24,156 nt of DNA. Source: a crenarchaeote SCGC AAA261-N23. GTDB taxonomy: Archaea; Thermoproteota; Thermoprotei; Gearchaeales; Gearchaeaceae. The stretch spans positions 1 through 24,156 of the forward strand of contig AQVQ01000014.1 in the NCBI GenBank assembly GCA_000375685.1, written 5' to 3'. The translations under genes and the position numbers were made by a program. Positions 8,091 through 14,059 of this stretch are shown piece by piece; the first letter of the stretch is position 1, and each line of letters starts with the position of its first letter. The notes below the pieces were generated by a model that worked only from the letters and a program-made list of their open reading frames with translations, made no database searches and was not told the origin of the DNA.

Positions 8091-8717
8091 TTAAGCTTTT
8101 ATCTTTTCCAATACTTCTTTTATCAATCTTAAGCTTTCATTCAACATGAGTCTTGTTTCATTGGTTTCTTTTACCAAAATTTCTAAAATCGTAGTTAACT
8201 TCTTTAGTATTTCGTTATTCTGTTCAAAAAGGATTCTGAAGTTTTCATCTGTTCTTTTTGCAAATTCTCTAAATTCATTTCTAAAATCTTTGAACTCTTG
8301 TCTGTAATCTCTAAATTCATTTCGGAAATCTCTAAATTCTTGCCTATAATCTCTGAACTCTTTCCAATAATCCATGAATATTGCTTGCATTGCTCCAAAT
8401 CCCTCTTGAAGTTCTTCAGCTATCTTACCATAGATTATCTTGAATTCTTTAATCGCCGGATTAAAGTTTACTTCTTCTACTTTAAATTCTATGATTTTAA
8501 CTGGCGGGGGTGGATTCTTCATCTCTTCTATAAACTTATTTATTTTATTTTCTTCTCCCTGAATTAAAACTTCTAAAGAACCATCGGGTAAATTTTTAGA
8601 GTATCCTGATAAGTTCAATTCCTGTGCTAAATCTAAAGTATACCTTCTATATCCTACTCTTTGTACTCTACCGAAAACCCTTATTTTGTAAGCTTTCACC
8701 TTAGAATTTAACAACAT
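8091..8717 (-). CDS. Acylphosphatase domain fused to a repetitive coiled coil
   Basis: The first 95 residues are an acylphosphatase, an enzyme that hydrolyses carboxyl-phosphate bonds: FGRVQRVGYRR (catalytic Arg about 24) and GYSKNLPDGS (catalytic Asn about 42), followed by LEVLIQGEENKINKFIEEM. Free acylphosphatases are about 90-100 residues; this protein is 208. The extra 110 residues are charged and helical, with seven-residue repeats of the form EFRDYRQ / EFRDFRN around residues 120-152, then a predicted coiled coil to the end. Both catalytic residues are kept, so the enzyme may be active, perhaps oligomerised or tethered by the tail. The tail resembles the Glu/Arg-rich coils of archaeal DUF3782-type proteins, but no nuclease domain is present. 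Confidence 0.85.
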   Translation of the reverse strand: MLLNSKVKAYKIRVFGRVQRVGYRRYTLDLAQELNLSGYSKNLPDGSLEVLIQGEENKINKFIEEMKNPPPPVKIIEFKVEEVNFNPAIKEFKIIYGKIAEELQEGFGAMQAIFMDYWKEFRDYRQEFRDFRNEFRDYRQEFKDFRNEFREFAKRTDENFRILFEQNNEILKKLTTILEILVKETNETRLMLNESLRLIKEVLEKIKA

Positions 8718-9018
8718 ATAAACTTTTATTTTTAATGCTTTAAGCAGTTTTTAATATAAAACGACAAACCTTGTCCTTTCAAGACTAGCAAACCTTTTAA
8801 AGTACTATGTGAAACTTTTTTTATTGCTTTTAATTAAATCATTAGGAATGGAAAATAAAGACAGCCGTATTATCAAAGTTAATTAAAATCGGATATGTAT
8901 ATAAATTAATATAAATTTAAACAGATATTTCAGAAAATAAACTTATATTAATTATTAAATTAGTAATTATATTTTAATATCATTAAAAATATGTTTATCA
9001 TCAAACTCTTACATAAAA
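8718..9018 (+). other. AT-rich gene-free divergent intergenic region
   Basis: About 300 bases, extremely AT-rich towards 8880-9000. It separates the divergent acylphosphatase and cupredoxin genes and should hold both promoters. No conserved repeat, RNA gene or pseudogene was recognised. Confidence 0.5.
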
Positions 9019-9026
9019 TTTATAAG
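9019..9026 (+). promoter_or_regulatory. TATA box of the cupredoxin gene
   Basis: TTTATAAG sits 25-32 bases before the ATG at 9051, the normal crenarchaeal spacing for a leaderless mRNA. It selects 9051 over the upstream in-frame ATG at 8991, which lies before the box. Confidence 0.6.
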
Positions 9027-9050
9027 TTCCATGCTCTTATGTATATATCG

Positions 9051-9677
9051 ATGACAGAGAAACGTAGAAATATGGGAAAATTAAAAAATTATGTAATTAT
9101 AGCATTAATAATCGTTATGATAGCCCTAGGCGCGACTATTGTTTATTACAATTTTAATTCCCAACGCACACAAGCTATAAGCAAAAAAGAAACAACAACG
9201 GTAACACTTTACGTTATTCCTGATTACGGTGGAGCAGGATATGATGCATTCGTATTAGCTAGCAATTTCAATGGGACTCTTCCAACACATGCAACAAATA
9301 ATACGCCTCCAGGTTTCAATAACAATACAGTTGTTGTTCCTTCAAATGTTCCAATTAAATTTATTATAATAAATCTTGATACGGCGATATATAATGTTAC
9401 TGCAAAGGTAACAGTGCCTTTTACTGTAATTAACGATACAGAAAGCGGTCAAGTTGCAACTACTTATACCCCAGGTATGCAGTTGGTTAATTTCCCAGCA
9501 AGCCATACATTTGATATTGTACAACTAAATATAAGTATTCCCCTTCCGCCATCCACTATAGTAATATTCAACTATACCTTCACTAAACCCGGAACATATG
9601 TATATACGTGCATAACCCCTTGTGGTTCAGGAATGGGCTTATTTGGATACATGGAAGGCTACATAATTGTTGAATAA
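9051..9677 (+). CDS. Membrane-anchored cupredoxin with CuA-like Cys-x3-Cys motif
   Basis: A 208-residue protein with a short basic N-terminus, one membrane segment at about 13-34 (YVIIALIIVMIALGATIVYY) and an outer beta-rich domain with many Asn/Thr, as in secreted Sulfolobales proteins. The C-terminal half is a cupredoxin: His about 152 (ASHTFDI), then FTKPGTYVYTC, then CITPCGSGM at 187-195 and a further Met at 201. Blue copper proteins such as sulfocyanin have a single Cys. Two Cys four residues apart, as here, are the pattern of the CuA site of oxidase subunit II, but the CuA His that follows is replaced by Met195. It may be an electron carrier, a degenerate subunit II or a copper chaperone. 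No oxidase subunit I is nearby. Confidence 0.78.
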   Translation: MTEKRRNMGKLKNYVIIALIIVMIALGATIVYYNFNSQRTQAISKKETTTVTLYVIPDYGGAGYDAFVLASNFNGTLPTHATNNTPPGFNNNTVVVPSNVPIKFIIINLDTAIYNVTAKVTVPFTVINDTESGQVATTYTPGMQLVNFPASHTFDIVQLNISIPLPPSTIVIFNYTFTKPGTYVYTCITPCGSGMGLFGYMEGYIIVE

Positions 9678-9762
9678 AAATTTAATTTTTTTATAATTTT
9701 TTAATTGTATCCTATTTTTTACTTTGCATTGTCTTGAATGTTGAGTTTTAATTTTGGAGCAG

Positions 9763-10077
9763 TTATAGCTCAATTAGGCTTCCTTCATTATACCAAGCAT
9801 ACCATTCAAGCCATTTATCATCTATGACATGGAATTCGAATGGTTCTGAGAAGCCTTTTTTAAACAATTCAGAAAGAACAAAGCTAGTTTTCTTTTCCGT
9901 AACTATTAAAATATCAATATCACTTGAATAAGTCCAATTTCCCTTAGCTACTGAGCCAAAAAGAAACACCCTTGCATTTTCATCGATTTGTTTTATTAAT
10001 TCTTTGATTTTTACTAAATACTCACCTAAATTATCGAAGATCTCTCTCCTTCTTAATGCTTCCTTGACTTCGTTCAA
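9763..10077 (-). CDS. MNT-type nucleotidyltransferase (HEPN/MNT pair 1)
   Basis: A 104-residue minimal nucleotidyltransferase. The motif FLFGSVAKGNWTYSSDIDIL (about residues 38-57) holds the GS dipeptide and the two catalytic Asp of the DxD type. MNT proteins act as antitoxins to HEPN toxins, in studied cases by adding AMP to the HEPN partner. The start is TTG at 10077, since a stop lies 9 bases upstream in frame. The gene overlaps the restored 3' end of its HEPN partner by about 47 bases. It closely resembles the MNT gene at 16533. Confidence 0.86.
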   Translation of the reverse strand: MNEVKEALRRREIFDNLGEYLVKIKELIKQIDENARVFLFGSVAKGNWTYSSDIDILIVTEKKTSFVLSELFKKGFSEPFEFHVIDDKWLEWYAWYNEGSLIEL

Positions 10078-10452
10078 TTTTATTAATTATTTCTTCAACG
10101 GTTCTTAATAATTTTTCAGCTTCATCTTTTGTATATTTCCTTATGAAATACCTTGCCATTATATATATGCATCTGTTAAACTTCCTAATTCGACAGAGTA
10201 TTCAGATAATATATTTTGAATTGTTTCATTTTTTGTGATTTTCAACAAAAATTCTAGCAATTCAATCAAATCATGACTATGAGGAAATCTAGCACCGTTT
10301 TTTAAAATTTCAGCTTTTAAATATAATTGCAATGCTTGTTCTAAGTTGAAAGCTGCCAAATCATAGTCACCCTTCTCAATGCTATACTTTGCCAAATCCA
10401 GAAATTTTTTAGATCGATCCAAAAGAATTTTGATTTCTTCCTTTGTTACCAC
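10031..10452 (-). pseudogene. HEPN-domain protein (pair 1), frameshifted in a TA tract
   Basis: The first frame gives 97 residues of a HEPN protein (helical; LAAFNLEQALQLYLKAEIL, then PHSHDLIELLEFL) and ends after LTDAYI at 10159. The HEPN sequence continues in another frame with MARYFIRKYTKDEAEKLLRT and ends near 10031. Deleting one TA from the short TA tract at about 10159-10168 would restore a single protein of about 140 residues overlapping the MNT gene. HEPN partners are RNase toxins, and the C-terminal helix lost here is part of the fold, so the present allele should be inactive. Slippage in the cell or an assembly error are both possible. Confidence 0.8.
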
Positions 10453-10621
10453 GCTATTTTATTAAAATTGTTTCTTAAATACTTTAAATAAAATTTTTAC
10501 AAGATTCAATGATAAAAAATAAAAATTGCTTGTCAAAAATATATACTTTAAAAATTAGCAATATAGTGATTATTTAAAATTATTCATGACTTATTAATTT
10601 TTTATTCCATATTTTTAGCTC

Positions 10622-11746
10622 TCAATAAATTTCCCTCTGTGCAATTATGAAATCAGAAAATGCACCATATGCAGCACTTACAGGGCCCGCCCCTTTGCCA
10701 ATAATAGAAACTTTTCCAAAATCTGTCTTCAATTCTAAACAATTATCTACTCCATTGACAAAATAAAGAACATCCTTTTCATCAACTTCAACCGGCGAAA
10801 CACTGAGATCTGAAGAATCAGCAATCAACTTAATTTTCCTATTTTTCTTTTTCGCTTCTATGATTCTTTCACTGGTTATACCATCTATTCCCTTTATTTT
10901 TATTTTATCGATTGTAATTTCGCTTTCAAAATATGTATTCATAAGGATTGTTAATTTCGCGGCCGCATCTAACCCGCTTATGTCAATACCGGGATCCTTT
11001 TCTACATATCCTAAAAATTTGGCTTGATTTAATGCTTCATCAAAACTAAGACCTTCTTCCATTTTGCTCAGAATGAAGTTTGTTGTTCCATTTAGAATTC
11101 CTCTTATTCTTGTAACTTTGCATAATGGAAGAACTTCCTTCAAATTTATTGAAGGAGTTCCACTCATAACAGTAGCCTGATACCTAAACTTTACCTTTTT
11201 GCTTTTAGCCAAATTGACCAATTCTTTGAAATGAAGTGCAAGTGGAGCCTTATTTGTTGTTATTACATTTATCCCGTTGTTCAAAGCTTCTTTTATTATT
11301 GAATATCCAGGTTCTCCATCGATATAGTTAGAGGTAGAAAAGTCAAACAAATAGTCGAATTCTTTCTCCCTTAAAACACTAAACAGATCATCGAACTCTT
11401 TTCCTACACCTTTCAAAGAATGAATTGCCTTTGAAATATCGATTCCATTTTCATTATAAACCTTTGAACTTTTAGTCGCTATACAAATTACATCTAATTT
11501 AATTCCAATACTTTCTAGCTCATCTCTTTTATCAATCAATATTTTGGCAAAAGATTTTCCGACGTTTCCAAACCCTACAATACAAGCCTTTAAATTAACA
11601 GGAGAATCAGCTCTCGACAAAGACTTAAAATAAATGTTATTTAAATTTTGATTTTTAAGCATATTTTCTGTGATTAATCTACAGGCATTAATAAACGCTC
11701 TTATTTTAATATTCCTAAAAGAATAATTCAAAAACGGATTAATCAA
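10622..11746 (-). CDS. hom: Homoserine dehydrogenase
   Basis: Reduces aspartate semialdehyde to homoserine in the threonine and methionine pathway. The Rossmann motif GFGNVGKS comes first, then TTNKAPLALHFKEL, RYQATVMSGTPSI, GILNGTTNFIL (signature of the catalytic domain) and LGYVEKDPGIDISGLDAAAK; the C-terminus has GKGAGPVSAAYG. No ACT domain follows, as in short archaeal enzymes. The full open frame is 374 codons, but the Rossmann fold only begins near residue 54. A TTG at 11620 gives a 332-residue protein and has an AT-rich TATA-like tract about 20-28 bases ahead; an ATG at 11662 is another option. The first 28-42 codons are probably not translated. Confidence 0.92.
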   Translation of the reverse strand: MINPFLNYSFRNIKIRAFINACRLITENMLKNQNLNNIYFKSLSRADSPVNLKACIVGFGNVGKSFAKILIDKRDELESIGIKLDVICIATKSSKVYNENGIDISKAIHSLKGVGKEFDDLFSVLREKEFDYLFDFSTSNYIDGEPGYSIIKEALNNGINVITTNKAPLALHFKELVNLAKSKKVKFRYQATVMSGTPSINLKEVLPLCKVTRIRGILNGTTNFILSKMEEGLSFDEALNQAKFLGYVEKDPGIDISGLDAAAKLTILMNTYFESEITIDKIKIKGIDGITSERIIEAKKKNRKIKLIADSSDLSVSPVEVDEKDVLYFVNGVDNCLELKTDFGKVSIIGKGAGPVSAAYGAFSDFIIAQREIY

Positions 11747-11982
11747 TTAATGATTCATTTTATAATTTTTTGTATGTATTTATCTATGTAAAAATTTTAT
11801 CATATATTTAATATCCCTATTTTTGCAATATAAAGAATAATCTTAATTTTAGCTGAGAGAAATCCAGTTATTCAAGAAATAAACTCTTGCTCTTTTCATG
11901 TGAAGATGATGCTAGTTTAAATACATCGAGGTTAATCTCACTATAAATACCGAAGAAAGAGCAAAAAAGAGTTTACAAAAAT

Positions 11983-12018
11983 AAAAGCCTCGCCCTTTTA
12001 GTGCAGTAAGCGGATCAG
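11983..12018 (+). repeat. IS200/IS605-type right-end-like hairpin b
   Basis: It reads AAAAGCCTCGCCCTTTTAG and ends CGGATCAG. It keeps the GCCTCGCCC half-stem and the TCAG end, while the second half of the stem is decayed. Confidence 0.55.
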
Positions 12019-12089
12019 TTGATAGTATTAAGAGGATAAATGATAGAAACTTTATGATTTAACTGAAATTATTAACAATTACATAAATT

Positions 12090-12122
12090 GAAAGCCTCCC
12101 TTTTAATGCGGTTAGGAGTCAG
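12090..12122 (+). repeat. IS200/IS605-type right-end-like hairpin c
   Basis: It reads GAAAGCCTCCCTTTTAATGC and ends GGAGTCAG. It lies about 105 bases after hairpin b in the same orientation and 13 bases from the end of the MNT gene at 12135. Confidence 0.55.
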
Positions 12123-12134
12123 TTTCTAAGTTTG

Positions 12135-12506
12135 CTACGTATTCCCATATTCTCCCTTTTCTATTAAATTTTTTCTTATCTCCTTATATTTTTCAATAAC
12201 TTTCTTCATGAATTCCTTATCTCCGCATAATATTTTTCCATCCTCTATAATTTCTAATATAAATGTAGAACCTTCTTCTAACTTTTTAAGAAAAACTTGA
12301 GTATTCATTGCTACAGGCATAACTTTAGGTAATTGTAAATTATAAACCATTGCAAAACCTTCCCTAGGATCAAGAGGAAAAACGTCAGATACTACTAAAA
12401 CATCAACATCACTTTGATTGGTATAATCTCCTCTAGCATAGGAGCCGAAAAGAATGACAAGTTTGGGATTAAACTTAGAGTATATGTCACACAGATTTTC
12501 CGACAA
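12135..12506 (-). CDS. MNT-type nucleotidyltransferase (HEPN/MNT pair 2)
   Basis: A 123-residue minimal nucleotidyltransferase, the likely antitoxin of the pair. The motif VILFGSYARGDYTNQSDVDV holds the GS and the paired catalytic Asp. It starts at TTG 12506, overlapping the HEPN gene by 20 bases, so translation is probably coupled. It is longer and more divergent than the MNT proteins of pairs 1 and 3. Confidence 0.87.
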   Translation of the reverse strand: MSENLCDIYSKFNPKLVILFGSYARGDYTNQSDVDVLVVSDVFPLDPREGFAMVYNLQLPKVMPVAMNTQVFLKKLEEGSTFILEIIEDGKILCGDKEFMKKVIEKYKEIRKNLIEKGEYGNT

Positions 12507-12877
12507 TTTCTTTCACCCATGTTAGAATTCTCCTACCGCATTCCAAACAAGATATAGCATCATCTTTATTATAATAGTCGGCTGGTGCTCCTTCATCATA
12601 AACGTCGGGATAGCGTGAAGGGATATCATGTTTATCAAGTTCTTGAGCGCATTTTAGTATCTCAGCAGGAACTGAAATAGATAAAGACTGTAAAAGGAAA
12701 GTAACAGAGTGACCTCTCATCTCCTTATGAAAATAGCTTAACAAAGCTTTAACAGATTTTTCAGCAACTTGTTGAGCCTCATAACAAACTTCCTCATAAA
12801 GCTCATTTTGGAAGTTGATTTCCGCAGACTTAAGATTTCTTTCTGCCTGTCTTAGCCAATCATAGTACCGACTTACC
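12487..12877 (-). CDS. HEPN-domain protein (HEPN/MNT pair 2, likely toxin)
   Basis: A helical HEPN protein (SRYYDWLRQAERNLKSAEI, then EEVCYEAQQVAEKSVKALL, then GHSVTFLLQSL, and SRYPDVYDEGAPADYY near the C-terminus). These are hallmarks of archaeal HEPN proteins paired with MNT. The partners are putative RNases neutralised by the MNT enzyme. The open frame reaches 12897, but the GTG at 12877 gives a start (VSRYYDW) that matches the family and has an AT-rich TATA-like tract just upstream. It looks intact. Confidence 0.86.
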
Positions 12878-12897
12878 ACGAAATATATTAAAACCAA

Positions 12898-13312
12898 AGA
12901 GTTTATTAAATTATTAATACCTTATTCTTCATGTGGCTAGGCACTGTATAACGAATCTGGTAACTTTATGAAGAACAAGAAGCTGTTCGTAATTGGCAAA
13001 CCTATGATCCACTTTGAGAGAACCCCGCCCTGGAAAGGGCGGTAAGATTGTCAGGAAGATTTCTTTCTCCGCTTTTAAACTTTGCAATGAATCGATTAAG
13101 TATAACAGAAAAATAAAATATCACAGTTCATCTTAAATCTACCACTCCGTATACATGATAAATTGGAAATCGCTGAACTTTCTATAAAGGAACAAGGTAT
13201 AACTGGATGGAGGAAAGAGGAATTTGGAAACAGTTAAAATTTAATTTTTAATTAAATATTTGCTATATTTCAAATAACAAAAATGAGAAATTTTGATTTT
13301 ATTTAACTATTT
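12898..13312 (+). other. Gene-free stretch containing hairpin d
   Basis: About 415 bases between the HEPN/MNT pair and the CopZ-like gene. Apart from hairpin d I see no gene, RNA or recognisable pseudogene; the part after 13230 is AT-rich. Confidence 0.45.
13018..13054 (+). repeat. IS200/IS605-type right-end-like hairpin d
   Basis: It reads CCCCGCCCTGGAAAGGGCGG and then TAAGATTGTCAG. It has one of the best preserved stems of the set (CCGCCC/GGGCGG) and the TCAG end. Confidence 0.65.
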
Positions 13313-13549
13313 TTATTCTTCTAATTCCCTTATCTGTCCAGTTACATAACCTGTATTGTTAATTTTCTCCCTTATTTCTCTTTCTATTTTATTTAAATTA
13401 ATCTTATCATTTATCTCAATATATGCTAGACCCTCATTAAGATTAACTTCTATATTTAAAATACCCTTGATTTTCTTTAAACTATTCTTCACATTAATTG
13501 CACAACCCTCACATTCCATACCTTTGATTTCTATCATCAATCTTTTCAT
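13313..13549 (-). CDS. Heavy-metal-associated (CopZ-like) metallochaperone
   Basis: A 78-residue single HMA-domain protein. The metal site is GMECEGC, with Cys13 and Cys16. The rest follows the beta-alpha-beta-beta-alpha-beta fold (NVKNSLKKIKGILNIEVNL, ending NNTGYVTGQI). Such proteins carry Cu(I) or another soft metal to a P1B ATPase. A TATA-like box (ATTTATAAG at 13580-13572) lies 23-31 bases before the ATG, giving a leaderless mRNA. It is near the HxlR regulator and the P1B ATPase, which supports a shared metal-handling job. The exact metal cannot be read from the sequence. Confidence 0.86.
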   Translation of the reverse strand: MKRLMIEIKGMECEGCAINVKNSLKKIKGILNIEVNLNEGLAYIEINDKINLNKIEREIREKINNTGYVTGQIRELEE

Positions 13550-13571
13550 ATTTAGTTATTAGCAAGACTTT

Positions 13572-13580
13572 CTTATAAAT
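13572..13580 (-). promoter_or_regulatory. TATA box of the CopZ-like gene
   Basis: The minus strand reads ATTTATAAG, 23-31 bases upstream of the ATG at 13549. Confidence 0.55.
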
Positions 13581-13618
13581 AGCTAGCTTAATCCTTATTT
13601 ACTAACTTTATTAGAATT

Positions 13619-13654
13619 GAAAGTCTTGCTCTTAAGGACGGGAGAGGTGGTCAG
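13619..13654 (+). repeat. IS200/IS605-type right-end-like hairpin e, overlapping the 3' end of the HxlR gene
   Basis: It reads GAAAGTCTTGCTCTTAAGGA, then a G-rich part ending GGTGGTCAG. Its last 23 bases lie inside the end of the HxlR reading frame and supply that protein's final residues and stop. Confidence 0.55.
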
Positions 13655-14006
13655 CTGAACTAAGTATAGGGCAATCATAGTGGCCAGTGTAATCTGCTGC
13701 CCATCTAAGCAATGGTATTACAGCTTTCCTTAATCTTTTACCTTCAACTGTTAACGAATACTCAACTCTAGGAGGTGAAGAATTAATTATAACTTTTTTG
13801 ACCAGTCCCATGCTTTCCACTTGTTTTAATATATCAGATAAAGCTTTAGGACTAATTCCATTAATTCTTTTTAATATACCATTAAAACCAATCTTTTCTT
13901 CAATTCCTATTACATTTAAAGTTAGAAGAAACCATTTTCTTGAAATGATGTTTATAGTTCCAATCAGCGGGCATACTTCTTTTGTAGCTTTATTAGTCTT
14001 AAGCAT
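13632..14006 (-). CDS. HxlR-family winged-helix transcriptional regulator
   Basis: A 124-residue HxlR-type DNA-binding protein: CPLIGTINIISRKWFLLTL, FNGILKRINGISPKALSDIL (recognition helix region), LVKKVIINSSPPRVEYSLT, and LLRWAADYTGHYDCP. It is divergent from the P1B ATPase gene with only 53 bases between the starts, and that gap holds palindromes overlapping the TATA boxes. It therefore probably controls both itself and the ATPase. The last residues (SSADHLSRP) are encoded by hairpin e, so the natural C-terminus may have been replaced. Whether it senses metal, redox or another signal is not shown; Cys12 and a late Cys are candidate sensing residues. Confidence 0.87.
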   Translation of the reverse strand: MLKTNKATKEVCPLIGTINIISRKWFLLTLNVIGIEEKIGFNGILKRINGISPKALSDILKQVESMGLVKKVIINSSPPRVEYSLTVEGKRLRKAVIPLLRWAADYTGHYDCPILSSADHLSRP

Positions 14007-14013
14007 GTTACTA

Positions 14014-14039
14014 ACTATAAACTTTATAGTATATATACT
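14014..14039. promoter_or_regulatory. Divergent promoter with two palindromes (probable HxlR operator)
   Basis: ACTATAAACTTTATAGT (14014-14030) is a perfect palindrome with 8-base arms around one C. AGTATATATACT (14028-14039) is a second perfect palindrome sharing three bases with it. The second contains the TATA box of the ATPase gene (about 23-30 bases before the ATG at 14060). The same AT block lies 24-30 bases before the HxlR ATG on the other strand. A repressor dimer here would block both genes. Confidence 0.65.
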
Positions 14040-14059
14040 TTTCTAATTAACTAACATAT

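Larger units (their letters stand above)
11747..12134 (+). other. Gene-free stretch with inverted repeat and two hairpins
   Basis: No coding sequence was recognised in these 388 bases. They hold an imperfect inverted repeat (AAACTCTTGCTCTTTTC at 11881-11897 and its near complement at 11955-11974, about 57 bases apart) followed directly by hairpin b, and then hairpin c. The arrangement suggests remnants of one or two small mobile elements or a structured RNA. Confidence 0.5.

Noticed and set aside
8991..9050. Upstream in-frame ATG extending the cupredoxin by 20 residues
   Set aside because: The TATA box at 9019-9026 lies downstream of that ATG and fits a start at 9051; the extra residues look random.
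11621..11746. First 42 codons of the open homoserine dehydrogenase frame
   Set aside because: The Rossmann fold starts near residue 54, known archaeal enzymes are shorter, and a TATA-like tract fits the TTG at 11620; treated as probably untranslated.
12087..13626. ATTGAAAG at hairpins c and e as further CRISPR repeats
   Set aside because: The 8-base match is part of the conserved hairpin start; the rest of the 25-base repeat and any spacer periodicity are missing.
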